The notes: generated by a model from the sequence alone, not told the origin. Shown: positions 26,985 to 40,030, counted from the stretch's first letter. The stretch is DNA of 64,000 nucleotides from Cololabis saira (GCF_033807715.1 NC_084599.1:33934750-33998749); one strand, 5' to 3'. Translations and numbers: made by a program.

Positions 26985-27345
26985 AATGCAGTGCGACTCG
27001 TGACTGAAAGAACAGGATCAACAATACAAGCAGGGGAAAAGAGTTTCCTCTGGGGTTGCTGGTTCCTCCCTCAGAGACGGGGGTTGAGAGGTTCAGTCAT
27101 CTGGGAGTGACTGAGTAGAGCCTCTGCTCCTCCACATCCAGAGGAGCCAGATGTGGATAGGATGCTTCCCTGGAGCTACGCTGCTCAGGAGCGTCCTGGG
27201 AGGGCCTGTCCAACTGGGAGAGACTACATCTCCCGCTTGGCCTTGGGAGGCCTTCATATCCATCGAGAGGCTGGATTGATGCTTGCATTGATGACGTATG
27301 AACCTGGATACGTGGGAATGAATAAATGGATGGATGGATACATTA
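26985..27345 (+). mobile_element. RTE/Rex3-like LINE 3' end with GATG tail
   Basis: The sequence matches the degenerate fish RTE-type 3' coding end and UTR: CATCTGGGAGTGACTGAG, CCTCTGCTCCTCCACATCCA, GAGAGACTACATCTCCCGCT. It ends in ATGGATGGATGGATA, the short-repeat tail typical of Rex3-like elements. No intact frame remains. Confidence 0.7.
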
Positions 27346-27383
27346 AAGAATGGATGTCTTTCTGAGTGTATTAAATCTGTGTA

Positions 27384-27771
27384 TCATTCGTTCTTTCCAT
27401 TTTCAATTGGCAATCAACAACCAAAACATGAAAAAGTGCCTGGTTATTTTGTTATTTGTTTTTTATTATAACACAAAAAACAAAAAAACTTCTGGTTTTT
27501 CATATTTCAATTTTAGGCACAGATCAAAAATATGAAATAGAAAAATGGGCCACAGGACTGAATTTGATTTTAATATTTAATTTGTCGGGTTTACGTGACC
27601 CGGAAATCTTCTACATCCATGGTACGCAGCGCTGGAACTGGATTAAGGATTATTTTTTAAAGATTGATTAAGGACTTGTTCCACAGCGGTTTGACGCACA
27701 AAGACATGTTTCCTTTTCATGTTTCATGTTTTGGTTTTTGATTGCCAATTGAAAATGGAAAGAACGAATGA
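27384..27771. mobile_element. TA-flanked MITE with about 50-bp terminal inverted repeats
   Basis: The left end TCATTCGTTCTTTCCATTTT and the right end AAAATGGAAAGAACGAATGA are perfect complements, and the repeat extends inward to about 50 bases. TA lies on both sides. It fits a mariner-type non-autonomous element, 388 bp long. Confidence 0.8.
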
Positions 27772-28559
27772 TAGATTACTACTTAGTTCTCATAAGCGTA
27801 TAGGGCCACATACTACATTTTCTTTTTCAGTTCTGTTTGAGGTTAGATTAAACCGGTTAAGACTCTTTTTAGTTAGTCAAAGTAGGAAGGCATGTAATAA
27901 AACTGGTAACATTGACCAGTCATATCTGTGTTCCATTCCGTTCTCTGTTCAGCTCATGCTAGAAGAGGTTATTCTGTGATGGTTGGCAGACGGTGAAATG
28001 TTTGAAATTTCCGCCTTGATGGGATTGCAGAATTTAATCATTACGTCCGCTTTTTGTTGCTGTTGCAGGAGTTTAGATTGTCAAGTGTGAAAAAGGTCTG
28101 TTAACATCCAGACAGCCAGCTGGAGGCGAGTTGTTGATTAACTTGTTCTGATTCTGGCTGCAGTTGGATGGTGAACCTTTAACACAAAGTATCTTAGGTT
28201 AAGAAGACAACAGCTTTCCGGGAACATCAAACCCATTCGTAAAGTTATTCATGCACATTAATGTAGATTTTAAACTGTAGTTTAAAATAAGACTACTTTG
28301 TGGATTGCTTTTTTTGCTAGTAGATCTGCTTTCATGTAATCAAGTGACAGCCGGCCATGTCTGAATGATCTCCCATGTGTCTTTTCTGTAACATTTATCA
28401 ACACCACTCTGGCTAAGTTGGATCTGGCAACACAATCTTATCACTTATCAATATTTTCAACAGATCCCAGTGAATGAGATGCCAATCACACTCGATTTTT
28501 AGTATATTCAAACATCTCCAACAATGAAATTGCTCTTTATTTTGGTATCAACCAAACTT

Positions 28560-29115
28560 TACTGCGTCGTTTGCAGCTTGTTCAGGATGCTCGCCTGCTG
28601 ACAAGTACGCAGAAACATGACCGCATCACTCCTGCACTGCACTCCTCACACTGGCTCCCCGTTTAATGTACAGTTCATTTTAAGCTCTTGTTGGTTGTTT
28701 CTAGTGCTATAAATAGCCTTGCTCCCTCATATCTTTGCAATGTTTTACATTTCTGTCAACCCAGCAGAAAAAACTGAGGTTCCACGGACGAGGGGGAAGA
28801 GTGGTTTGATCGCTCTTGTGCTGTAGCTGGTCCTAAACTCTGGGACGCGCTGCGCCCTGAGTTACTGTCCCTCGCAGAGCCGCCAAATCTAAACTAAAGA
28901 CCCACCAGATTGGCATTTGGTACATTATGGCATTTAAAAAAAACAAAAAAACTCTTATTTATTTAATTGTTTTTTAATAGGATTTTTTTTTATTGCAATA
29001 TTTGTATGAGTCTTATTATTTTTGTAGTCCATGTTTTTATTTGGTTTTAATTGTGAAGCACTTTGGTCAACCCTGGCTGTTTTTAAAAGTGCTATACAAA
29101 TATAGATTGATTGAT
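28560..29115 (+). mobile_element. L2-like LINE 3' end (decayed)
   Basis: Decayed frames show LQLVQDARLLTSTQKHDRI, HSSHWLPV and AVAGPKLWDALRPE, the C-terminal signature of L2/Rex-type reverse transcriptases, with stops and indels. The 3' UTR ends GTGAAGCACTTTGG then AAAGTGCTATACAAATA and (TTGA)n, the standard L2-type tail. Confidence 0.8.
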
Positions 29116-30483
29116 TTTCTGCATCTACCGCCTTCCTGGCATGTTAATAGAAATTAATATATTGATGCAACGTTATGATGTGAGAACACTAAATCTCAGA
29201 GGAATTCTTTTTATACCTCATTTGAATGAAACAATAAGAATCATCAGAACGGACCAATGAGTGAATACCACTGATTAAACAGGATGCAACCATTAAAGCT
29301 GCATGACTCATGTATGGAGTTCATAATTAAAATGGGGGGATTTATTGTCACCTTCAACAACCCTGTATTTTTATCTCCTAAAATATAAAACGTTTAGTTA
29401 AAATCTGAGCAAATATGTGTGAGAGTAAGTTTAATTTGCTGCTATAAAAGTGGCCTGAGGTGCAGAAAACAAAAGTCAAGCGTACGGATTTGGTTTGGTT
29501 TACTTAATGCCACTCTGGTAAAATTCACATAAAAGTACTTTGATGGAATGGAAAATAAAATAATGCACAACATTTAACGATCATCAAAGTGCTGCTTTCA
29601 GCAGGTATGTAAGCCTCACAGACAGGAGAAGCTGTGGATATACCGCTGTAGTGGCCCATCTAAATATGTTCGAAACATTAAAGGGGGCACAGTTCACGAC
29701 CCAGATGTCATCCTGATGCACAGTAATCTCTTAAAGCACGTCGTTGAGCCTGAAATGGTCACATTTTCTCCCACTTTCTGTGTTTGCAAACCAGAAAGTA
29801 AATGGGATTTGTGTCATGAAGCATTCTGAAACACCTTTTATCAACTCATTTTCCCAAGCATTAGTGGAATGTTTTATCTTGCTCTGCAGCCACGGGGCAC
29901 TGAATTATTGCTTGATGGCACAAGCAATTTTGAGGGACTATGGAGCCGGCAGGTGTGAAGATAATCATCATCTGTTTTGAGTGGTTGTACCGACTACATG
30001 TGGCCTGATCCTACATGTGGCATCGCCAGGTGCCAGATCAGGCTGCTGTCACATTCCTTATGAAACCCATCCTTTCAGCGCTGTTTGCGTTAATGTTTCA
30101 CTGAAGTGTTCACCGACTGAAGCACGCAATGAAATGGGCTGTGGGCCTTCCAGCCAAATCTGTGATATTGACTAGACTTGCTTGAAATGCCAACTTTTTA
30201 ATATTTTTGAGCCTGCAGGCGGACTGTTACGGTATAAAATGAACAGAATGACATGCTTGTGGCTATATTGCAAATGTTCATGTTTGCCTCTGCAGAAGAT
30301 CAAAAGGTCAACTTTTGTTAAACTTATGTAGACTTTTTCAAAATCTGAATATTTCATAATTTAGTATGGTTTTGGTTTTAACCTTCTATGTTCATATAAC
30401 ATAAAAATGTAATATCATGGTAAACAGTGCCATCCAACAAAAGTAGATGCTGTACAGTTGGTAACTCGGTATCTTCAAAAGCT

Positions 30484-30579
30484 TTAATTTTACTGGTGAC
30501 TATTAAACTACAATTTGCTGATACTGACATGTCTGTGGGCATTAAACTTTTCTTCCTACTCAAAAAGTGCTATATTAAA
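30484..30579 (+). repeat. 96-bp direct repeat, left copy
   Basis: It runs from TTAATTTTACTGGTGACTAT to GTGCTATATTAAA. The right copy has the same length and differs at only about seven positions. Its last bases overlap the start of the MITE at 30577. Confidence 0.9.
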
Positions 30580-30920
30580 GGAGCTTGAGGCCGGATTGTG
30601 GCAAGATTTATGAAAAAAATCCGTATACATTTTAAGTTTTCTAGTAATAATGTCAGATGAAGCGTTCCAAACCCAAAAGAATGAGCCCTCTAGTGTATCT
30701 CTCCTTTGCCTTGAACAGGCTGTGTGCTGCAAAATGCGCTGCAATTCCGGGCCGGAATTTCCCACGCTGTCCTGCGGATGTGACATCACATGGCGCTGCA
30801 TGTGCGTTCTCCCCGTTCTCCCGTGCCGGCTTCACTGTTGGCTGCAGTACCCCCGACTGCCGTTGTGGCGAAGGGTGGCGCTAGAGAGTCTCATTTCTTA
30901 AAAGGAGCCTCAAGCTCCTT
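30577..30920. mobile_element. MITE with AAGGAGCTTGAGGC ends
   Basis: The ends AAAGGAGCTTGAGGC and GCCTCAAGCTCCTTT are inverted, and TTA lies on both sides, so a Harbinger-type origin is possible. The element is flanked by two 96-base direct repeats (30484-30579 and 30921-31016). Confidence 0.65.
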
Positions 30921-31016
30921 TTAATTTTACTGGTGACTATTAAACTAGAATTTGCTGATACTGACGTGTGTGTGGGCATTAAACTTTTCTTCTTACTGAA
31001 AAGGTGCTATATTAAA
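30921..31016 (+). repeat. 96-bp direct repeat, right copy
   Basis: Second copy of the 30484-30579 unit, offset by 437 bases and starting directly after the MITE. Confidence 0.9.
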
Positions 31017-32444
31017 AAGCCAGCCCCTTCGCATCCACCCATAGTCCCTATCAATGATAAAATATTTCTGTCTAACTTTATAAGACTAACAAAAGAGTCA
31101 CTTGTGGTGATTCTCTTTTGCATGTCCTTTGTTTAACACACTTGTTGTCAAAACAGATAAATAGATTGCTTTCTTGTCTCTTAAGCTTAGCTGTTTTCAA
31201 ACACTCAAGTATGTTTTGAGAGTAAAGCTGTGAAAAGGCTGAATCAGGTAACGTCAGAATAAGCATTATTGAATTTAGTATAAAGAAAAGAGAAATGGAA
31301 AAGACAGTAGAGTGAGATCAATACAGTGAAAAATGCAGCCCAGTGATGCTCAGATGAGAGGAAATATTGTTTAAGCTTCTAAAAGTAGTGTGTAAATGCC
31401 TTCATAGAGCAACACCAAGAGATGTAATGTAACAACGCTTTGCTGTCAAGTACCGTTGTAACTAATGCAAGGAATGAAATGCTTGAAAAATTTAAAGTTT
31501 TTGAGATTTTCTTGAACATGTCTGATCTCGTATCTCCCTCATTACTCACACAGGCAGTACTTGTTTTTTTTCTCCCACCAGTCCATTATTTTTATCAGTT
31601 AAAATAAAATTACTGGATCAGCTACAAACCATGCTTTTACTTTTGTTTCTAATTTATCTATTCATTTATTTTCCTATAGAAATGTCTCCCATATTAAAGC
31701 TGCATAAAATAGATGAATATGTAACAAAAAACCAAAGCAAAGCACCTTTCCACCTTTGTTTGTGCCTTCTTTTCCCTCAGATGTGCTGGTTTTGTGGGTG
31801 AATAGTCTCTGCGTGGGCTGCCTTGTGTGGGCTTGGTTCATATGAAACATGCTCTGCTCTCCGAGTGGACCAAGCAGTGGTTTAAGGTGTTACTAAAACA
31901 GTAATATTCACAAATTAGAAAACCAAATCAGACATTCTTTTATTTTCTTTTAGAAAAGTTGGAGTGGAAATGTTTTCTGTGAAGTATCTGCTTGAATGAA
32001 CTCCCAGAAATGTCAAACCCACTTTCGTTCACATTCGAGCATTGTAGGACCATGAATTTGTACATTACCTTAACACAAAGTTCACCTCTTTGTTTTCATC
32101 TTCGAATGCAAGCACACAACCTGCCCTCCATTAGTTGGCGGTGGAAATATATGGGACGCATTTACTGACATTAAAGAGCAACTGAAATGCTAATCAATTC
32201 TGTAAAACTGTTGCCACATTTTTGATGTTGTTCATGTTCAGCAAAACTCATAAAACAAATGTATCTGTCATAAATCAGCTCGTCAAAAATTATAGATTTT
32301 TCTGTGTCACATTTTCTGCTCAGTATTTCATTCGTTGGTTCTAGTGTTTTTGGAGGATTTAGCAAATTAATCCAGAAGTTGACTTTGTTATACTGGCAGT
32401 TTGGAGGAAATTTTGCTCAGAGCTTTACTGTTATGGCAGCTGAG

Positions 32445-32815
32445 TAGGGGTGGGCAAAAATAACGATATGGCAATATATTGCAATACTTTGCCAGCCGAT
32501 TTGCTATTCAAAAATTAGATTTTTTTTCTTCAATAATATTGTTAAGGTTAATTTCATATTGTGTAAATAATATGAAAAACATATGCAGTATGTTGTAACT
32601 TTAGCTTGTATGGTTAAAATAAAACGGCATGGATAATTTGAATTACGTTGTTTTGACTCAGTTTAATTATTACTATAATCTGATGTATGTGCAACTCGGA
32701 TTTTAAGATGATTAATGCCTTTTACAGTTTTCAGCAAACTATCTACAACTTCACAATATATCACAGTATCGTATCGTGATGTGTATCATGAGGTCCTTGG
32801 CAATACCTAACCGTA
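32445..32815. mobile_element. hAT-type MITE, 371 bp, perfect TSD CAGCTGAG
   Basis: CAGCTGAG flanks both sides (32437-32444 and 32816-32823). The left end TAGGGGTGGGCA and the diverged right end ACCTAACCGTA enclose an internally deleted, inverted relative of the 10576-11361 element; GAGGTCCTTGGCAATACC matches the complement of that element's start. Confidence 0.88.
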
Positions 32816-34213
32816 CAGCTGAGTGACTCATATTAGCAGCTTTCTAAAGCTCACTTGTGGTGTTGCTAGTAGATTTGTGTTTTCTGGTATTTCCCTTGTC
32901 CTTCATTTTTTGCCTTGGCGTTATTGCATAATTTCTTTTTGTTATTTTTTTTTGTAGTATTAGATGTTGACTTGACTGTAGTTGGATCATCTTAGTCGTT
33001 ACTTTTCCATACCCCAATATTTTTTCCTCCTACTTTATTGAAATAATACAAAGATGAGCCTCTGTTGCGTTTAACGTTCTCATCTTCATCTTGGTAGTTT
33101 CTTGTCCGGTTTCCCTCGTTCTTCTGTATTGCGAGACCCATGAAGTGGCATTTCTAGGATCAAGGAAGTTTGTTTGGCGCACTTTTTAAAACTAATTCAA
33201 ATGCCAATATTGTGAGCCGTGCATTAGTTGGTGTAATGAATCAATATTTTGGTCAACTAATAGTTTCTTTTTTTTGTACAATTGCTTAAACTGAAGTGGT
33301 TCTTGTATTACTCGTAAAACAAAAAAAATGTAAATGGCTAAACATGTTTAGAGCTTGCTAACAACTCTAAATACTATATACTTTTTCTAAAGTATAAGGG
33401 AAGTACTGGAAATAAACTGTCAATATACAGAAGGTCCATATACACACAGTTCCCCTGAAACCCTCTCAACCGTGCTCTTCCCAACCTCTCCCTTGGACCG
33501 TCTCCCTCCCTCCTCCTGCTGTCGAGGAAAGTCCTCGCTGGAGCCTGTGCACCTGAGCTGCAGTGCACAAGCACAAGGAAGTTACATTACTACGGAAACC
33601 CAAGGCATCAGAGAACAGATGTCTGAGACTAAAGCAGTACTGGAACAAACTGGCTTAACAGTATCTGGATGTACCGCTACAGTACTTTACGTGACTTGTA
33701 ATATTTACTTAGACTTAGTGGGACCTGTTGTCCTCAAGCGTTTCCGTGGCGTGGAGGTCAGGGCCAGAGAGCTCGCCTGATAACTGCACAAAGATGTGTG
33801 TGTTTATTTTTGATATTGCTACCAGATTACTAGAGTAAAACCAAAACATAAACCAGAGACAAGCAAAAGTGAGATGAATACCTGTGAAAAAATACTTCTG
33901 ACTCCACATGAAAACCCTTCAAATCCCGGAGCTCCCTCCACTGAAACATCTCCAATACTCACCAGCGTTTTATTTCTGGCATGGTCCTTTTTTTGGCTTG
34001 CTTCTCTGCAACAGTCTTCTGCTTACTTTGCTTAGACGTGTACAGTAAGAAATAGCTAACTCTACATGGGGCCTTTCAAACCTTTTACAAGGCTTCTCAT
34101 CTAGTTTTCCTCAAGCGGTGGCATACAAATGTTTATATAAAGCACATAGCTGGAGAGGAGGTATGGATCGTGTGCAAATCTGTGATGGACATTTAGCAAA
34201 CACGCCCCCTGGC

Positions 34214-34830
34214 TAGGGCTGGGCGATATATCGATATATCGATTTTAATATATATCGATATATTTTCAAACGCGATATGGTACGACGAGACAATATCGTT
34301 TATATCGAAAATGTTTATTTTTTTTTAATGATTTTGATATAGCTTATTTTGTGACAAATTGACTTGAATGTTTTATTTGAGATTTGCACAAATGTTTTGT
34401 TATTTGCACAACTGTCAACCTCAGTGGAAAAGTCTGCCTGTTACTGTCTACATTGTATTAATTGCAGTGTATTTTAATTTAATTGTTATGCAGGAAAGGG
34501 ATATTAGTTTTATTTTATTCAAGAAGCATTTTTATTCTATATATGCAGGCAGTTTATTTTTATTTCATTTGTTTTATACATTTTGATATTGTGCAGACCT
34601 CTGTTAATAAAGGAACCTGTGCGACATTTGGCACGAGGCTTTGTATTAAAACGGACTGTTTTTTTTAAGGGTTTGCCTCAGGAAAAAATGAAGCTAACAG
34701 AGATGCTATGCTATAATGCTTTGGAGGAAACCCCAATTATATCACAGAAAAAATATCGATATATATCGAGTATCGCCATTCAGCTAGAAAATATCGAGAT
34801 ATGACTTTTGGTCCATATCGCCCAGCCCTA
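34214..34830 (+). mobile_element. hAT-type MITE, 617 bp, TSD CCCTGGC
   Basis: The terminal repeats are TAGGGCTGGGCGATAT and ATATCGCCCAGCCCTA. The flanking octamers CCCCTGGC and ACCCTGGC match at 7 of 8 positions. A close copy lies inverted at 47444-48064. The interior contains CTCTGTTAATAAAGGAACCT and small, non-conserved frames. Confidence 0.92.
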
Positions 34831-34974
34831 ACCCTGGCTCTGATTGGAGGAGCTACAACGGGAATGGTGCAAACTTGTAAACTGCATTGAGCTAAGGGTG
34901 GTACCAAAGGAGCGGATTTTTTTCTCAAATTAGTTTAGTTTATGAAATATCAGAAAGATATGATATATGATAAT

Positions 34975-35400
34975 TCAGGTAATATACAAAAATAAACTCG
35001 CCACCTGCAACTTAAACTCTGCTACTTCCATTGCTCCATGTTTGCATTGCCCTGGACTTTGCACCGTTGACCTTTGCTGAAGAATGTTCAAGAAGTCCAA
35101 AAAGGTGTACCGCCAATGCTCAAATGAGTTTGTGGGGAGGAAGCCAGTCCCAATAGTTTTCTTGGCTGTGGTCAGACCAGCCAGACAAATTTCCTCTGTC
35201 TTTCTTTCATACACGTTTGAGAGTCATACATAAGAAATAAATTCAGCTCCGTAGGGAGCTGAATTTCAGTCAAGTCTGATAGTCTGTGTTATTGTTTTCC
35301 TCAAAAGATGGACCTTGGGGCAGTCCCACATTATATGCATAATGGTCCCGTTTATATTTTATGAGCAAAAAATACAACATAGGTGCAGCGCTTGTCCCAT
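34975..35400 (-). mobile_element. L1/Tx1-like LINE ORF2 C-terminal fragment
   Basis: The minus-strand frames read TIMHIMWDCPKVHLL, then after stops LAGLTTAKKTIGTGFLPTN and FEHWRYTFLDFLNIL. This order (zinc-knuckle-like MWDCP, then an AKKTI helix, then a W-rich end) resembles L1-type ORF2 ends. Several stops show decay. A perfect 12-bp hairpin (35239-35266) lies within it. Confidence 0.5.
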
Positions 35401-35605
35401 TAAGTGTCTCTGGCTCTGGGAGTAGGGAATGCTCTTTGGGATATCTTCATATGAATAACTGATGACACTAGCATTTGCTAGGACCACATTAGAGGATCAG
35501 TTATTAGAAAAGGTATTTGAGATAACAGAGGTTCTTTTTTGTGTCATGTTTTAATGATGCACTTGATTTAAGCATCAGTTTAGAAGAATTAACTCCAATT
35601 TGGTT

Positions 35606-35609
<4 letters not shown>

Positions 35610-35694
<85 letters not shown>
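35610..35694 (+). repeat. (TA)n microsatellite
   Basis: About 42 uninterrupted TA units, 0.84 kb upstream of RAVER exon 2. Confidence 0.97.
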
Positions 35695-35698
<4 letters not shown>

Positions 35699-36535
35699 GC
35701 AATTGAGGGAAGTTCTTAATGAGCTTTCCCGCTGTGGGCCAGACTTACAACCTGACGGTCGCTAACTCGCTAACCATGACCAAATCTTAATTTATTACTA
35801 AAAAAAAAGAAAAACAATGTGTTAAAACATGAGGTGTTATCTGGAAAATCTGAGACTCTGAAGGGTCTAGAAACAGGAATTCACTCAAGTATTTGAGAGA
35901 TTCAATCTGTATTTGTTGAAAATTAGTTTCATGTTATTACTACAAAATGTGGTTTTCAATGTGCAGGAATGCAAGCGAGCAAAGCCCTTGAATTGTTTTG
36001 TTTAATCCGCTCCAACATATGGAATCCATTTGTTTAACTTTCTACGTCTGTTCAAATACCAGTTTTTTGGCGTCTTGCAATGCACTTTTTCTTGTTTTTC
36101 TCCTGTTCCCTCCTTCAATTTTGACAAACTTTTTAACCAAACCAAACAAAAAGAGTCCATGAAATTATGTTCATGTGCTCATGTGGCAGATGGAATTCCT
36201 CACACGATGCCATCACATCCCAACGTATAATAGGATTTGATCTACCGAGCATAAAACTAAATTAAATTCACGTCCCCTCTAGTGTACAACGAAGTTTCTG
36301 ATCACGTTAACACGTCTCAGTGGAATCCCAAACCCATCTGCTGGTTAAGTTGATGAAAAGGGAAGAGGTGTGTCTGATGTTAACAACACCTTATCAGCTG
36401 TTTGTTGGCAGCATCAAGCTAAAGTTCAAAGAATTATACGCAGGATTGAACTAGCTGAACAACTGTTTGAATGTCTAGATATTCTAATCTACTGTACATC
36501 TTTTGATTAAAGTGTCTCTTGCTTTCTCATCATAG

Positions 36536-36602
36536 GAAGTCCATGAAATTCTGAAGGAATATGAGCTGAAGTACTGCTTCGTGGACCGCAACAAAGGCAC
36601 AG
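36536..36602 (+). CDS. raver: RAVER-family protein, coding exon 2 (RRM1 continued)
   Basis: This 67-base exon is too short to stand out as an ORF. It follows a pyrimidine-rich acceptor ending in TCATAG and stops before GTAAAA. Read in phase 0 from exon 1 it gives EVHEILKEYELKYCFVDRNK, then GT and one base of the next codon. This matches the conserved RAVER RRM1 helix and second beta strand: the KYCFVD form is typical of RAVER1, while the following RNK resembles RAVER2. It ends in phase 1, so the next exon must supply two bases, expected to continue into the RNP1 strand. I searched the remaining 27 kb by eye for that exon and did not find it. The gene therefore either continues beyond the window or is disrupted downstream. 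Confidence 0.85.
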
Positions 36603-37055
36603 GTAAAACCCCACATCCAAACAGATATGTACACACGGGCAAATACACAGTAATACAGAGATGAACCTAATTGGATTTAATGCTGTTACTCTGTAATTTT
36701 TTATTGTCACAGCTAAAGAACCTTTCAGACTAGATTTGTTACATTAATTGCGTGATCAGTCTGTTGAAGTGACAGTATGGTGTCATTAGGCTTTAGGCCT
36801 CGCACGACAAACGTGACAAAGGGAGCCACAGTGGATGAGTGATACTTGCCATTTGTGTAAATTTAGACCACACAAGAAGTGTGACATAAAATAAAGACTA
36901 ACTGAAGCTATTGGAGACCATGGAGTACAGGGGTAATATTAAGGTTAGGTGCTTAGGTGCTGCATTTTAACAGCATAGTTGAAACATCAAAATCCCGATT
37001 ATTTCAAACTATTGTCCACTAGTCTTTAAAGTATGTTGCATTTACGGTGGCCGAG

Positions 37056-37605
37056 ACCCGCCATTGCTGAAAATAAAAGTAACGCTGCCAACAGAAACAA
37101 ACGCTGCTGCAAATTAAATAAACTCTGCAAATAAAAAGAAACGCCGCTGCAAATAAAAGAAACGCTGCAAATATAAAGAAACAACGCTGCAAATAAAAAA
37201 AAACGACGCAAATAAAAAAGCCACAACGGAAGTGAATTACCGGGGACTATTTTTGCTGATGCACCGGTGTTTTTTTTACAGTACGTGAGAGGAGAAGTCC
37301 CTGACCACCACACACAGCTTCAACTTCACATTCATCCAAATAACTATTGTTACCCACAGTTTAGATTGTTCTTGGCATTATTATTAATGATAAAAACAAC
37401 AAAAACAACAATACCTCTCACATAAAAACACCGGTGCATCGGCAAAAACAGTCCCCGGTAATTCACTTCCGTTGTGGCTTTTTTATTTGCTTCGTTTTTT
37501 ATTTTATTTGCAGCAGGGTTTCTATTTGTTTGCAGCGTTTATTTAATTTGCAGCAGCGTTTGTTTCTGTTTGCAGCGTTACTTTTATTTTCAGCAATGGC
37601 GGGTC
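37056..37605. mobile_element. Foldback element with about 200-bp arms
   Basis: The left arm (37056-37274) and right arm (37423-37605) are reverse complements with small indels. They start at ACCCGCCATTGCTGAAAATA on the outside and end at GCACCGGTGTTTTT near the loop. The arms carry recurring CGCTGCAAATAAA units. Flanks TTGCATTTA and ATGCATTCA match at 7 of 9 positions, so a MULE-like 9-bp TSD is possible but unproven. Confidence 0.75.
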
Positions 37606-37839
37606 GTATGCATTCAATCAATTCAACATAAAAATGTTAAAGGTCCATTGTAAATTCAACTTACGAGCTAAATAAAATTTCAGGCTAAATAATAATAATA
37701 AAAAAAAAAAAAAAAGCTTTAGGCAAATGGTGGTAGAGCTGCTCAAATAAATGTTTTTCTCCAGAAATGCTAGTCTGACCTCTACTACCTGGGAGCCATT
37801 CACGTATGGCTAAGTAGAGTTTACGCCTGAACTGCATGT

Positions 37840-37935
37840 CTTTCAGAAGTTTATTTGTATAGCACAATTCAACACAAGGTAATTCAAAGTGCTTTACATC
37901 AACATTAAAAGCGGAAAGACACAATTAAACAGTAA
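37840..37935 (-). mobile_element. L2-like LINE 3' tail
   Basis: The reverse strand carries ATGTAAAGCACTTTGAATTA and TGTGCTATACAAATAAACTT, the L2-type 3' terminus. From here to 39650 I see no recognisable feature. Confidence 0.6.
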
Positions 37936-39661
37936 ATAACAAATAAAATGATAAGAAAAGAGGTAAAATAATAAAAAGCACAAGTTGTTAAAAAGTAAGG
38001 GCAGTAGAGTACAGCAGGTACTACGTTTCTATACGGTCAAAATGTACAAAGACTAGACTAGACAGCGTTTAGGGCATGATGACATCTGCTTGTGATTGTC
38101 GAAGGCCAGAATTAAAAACACGATTAACATCTGATGAATTGCACAGCCTTACTTGATAATCCTGCATAAATGTTGATAACTAATTTGCTCACAATCTTAG
38201 GCTGCAGCAACTGCATAGGTTTTGCTTTAACTAGATGTTTAAATTCCTCATTTTATTTTATTATTCTTTATCCTTCTTGTCGTAAACAAAGGGGCTCTAA
38301 ATTTATACCGGTGATTGAAGTACTATCAACAATTTACGCTCACAGCCAGAATTCGTGGTTGTCTGGCCTTTTGACACCACTTGATCTCCATAGTTTGGGT
38401 TTATATTGTCAGACCATGAAAACACACCTCTTTCAACTTGCTCAGTAGCACAGACCCCTGAAGTGATGACCAAAGAGAGCTGAAATATCCTGTGTTTGAA
38501 CCTCCAGTCGGATACGATCAGGGGAAGTGTGGAAGAATATAGACGTAAACATGGCTTTGGCCAAAGGAAAAGTAAAATAAACCCGAAAAATACAACAAAG
38601 CTATTTGTGTCTGCACTGATTTGTATTATTAGATATGTTTAAAGTAGTTCAATAGTAATAATCTCAGTGTGGTGTTAACAAGAGCAAATGCTTAAACATT
38701 GTTTAATATACCTGAAAAGTCACTGCTTCCTAATTAATTTTTAAACTGATTTTCCTTTTATACATTTTTTTTCCTGTTAAAAATAACAACCAGTTAAAGT
38801 GATTTTGATTTATGACTTAGTCAATGTAGGTTACAAAATATGGAATAATAATAAAAAAATGAATTTATTTTATTTTGTCACTGATTTTAATATTTCATTT
38901 GGTTTTTAGTATTTGGTTACAAATAAGTGTATGTTTAACCACATTATCTGAAGCCAAAATTTAGCGTTAGACCAGTCAAACACCAGTCAAATTCCTACCT
39001 TAATGTCCTGTCAGTTTCGCTTTAGACATGTCTTTATTTGCAGTTTTACATCAGTCCAAAATAAACTTGAATTATTTGTTTTATTACTAGCCCTAAAGCT
39101 GTCTGGTGACTGTTTATTCAAAAGTTCTCCATATTGACTTTCTAGCATCGTTGGACGCTCATTAGTCTGGAAATACAAGAAGGCTTAAACACACATGAAC
39201 ATGTGGCCCCTGGTCCCAGAGTGCATCCAATCTTACATAGTTCCTATATTTAGTCCACGCAGCCCGCCAAGCACCTGAAACTGAACACTTTTCGAAAGTA
39301 CCGGAGAGATGTAAACAGCTGCGATATCAAAGCACCTGTCTGTCGCAAAAGGTTAATAATGTTTGAGAGCAAATGAGAGCCTGATGAAAGGCGGGCCCTC
39401 GTCCGACCAGCAGCCGTGGTGATCGGCTAATTATGCTGCTACCGTAGCAGTAAGTGCTGAGCTGGCTGGAGTGAAATAAGGAAGAAATGTATTTGTTTAA
39501 AATAAAAACATTTTTTTTCTTGATACACCCTTAGTGCTTTTACCTGGAGTAGTCTTTCTTGTATTTTCTCTACTTTTGCTTTCTTTCTTGCCATCATTCC
39601 TCATTTTAAAATGGCAGCCCTTACAACGTGTCACTTCTTCTCATGAATTAACACCCATATA

Positions 39662-40030
39662 CAGGACTGTCTCAGAAAATTAGAATATTGTGATAAAGTC
39701 CTTTTATTTTCTGTAATGCCAAAATGTCATACATTCTGGATTCATTACAAATCAACTGAAATATTACAAGCCTTTTATTATTTTAATATTGCTGATCATG
39801 GCTTACAGATTAAGAAAACTCAAATATCATATCTCAAAAAATTAGAATATTCTGGGAATCTTAATCTTAAACTGCAAGTCATAATCAGCAATATTAAAAT
39901 AATAAGAAGCTTGCAATATTTCAGTTGATTTGTAATGAATCCAGAATGTATGACATTTTTGTTTTTTTTAATTGCATTACAGAAAATAAAGAACTTTATC
40001 ACAATATTCTAATTTTCTGAGACAGTCCTG
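39662..40030. mobile_element. Tc1/mariner palindromic MITE, 369 bp, TSD TA
   Basis: The outer ends CAGGACTGTCTCAGAAAATT and AATTTTCTGAGACAGTCCTG are perfect complements, and complementarity extends almost to the centre (about 39840). TA flanks both sides. This family is very common in fish. Confidence 0.92.

Noticed and set aside
33472..33780. 102-codon + strand ORF
   Set aside because: No recognisable domain, splice context or codon bias; probably chance.
38170..38448. 92-codon ORF ending TMKTHLFQLAQ
   Set aside because: The end faintly resembles a LINE C-terminus, but the rest has no support, so it was not called.
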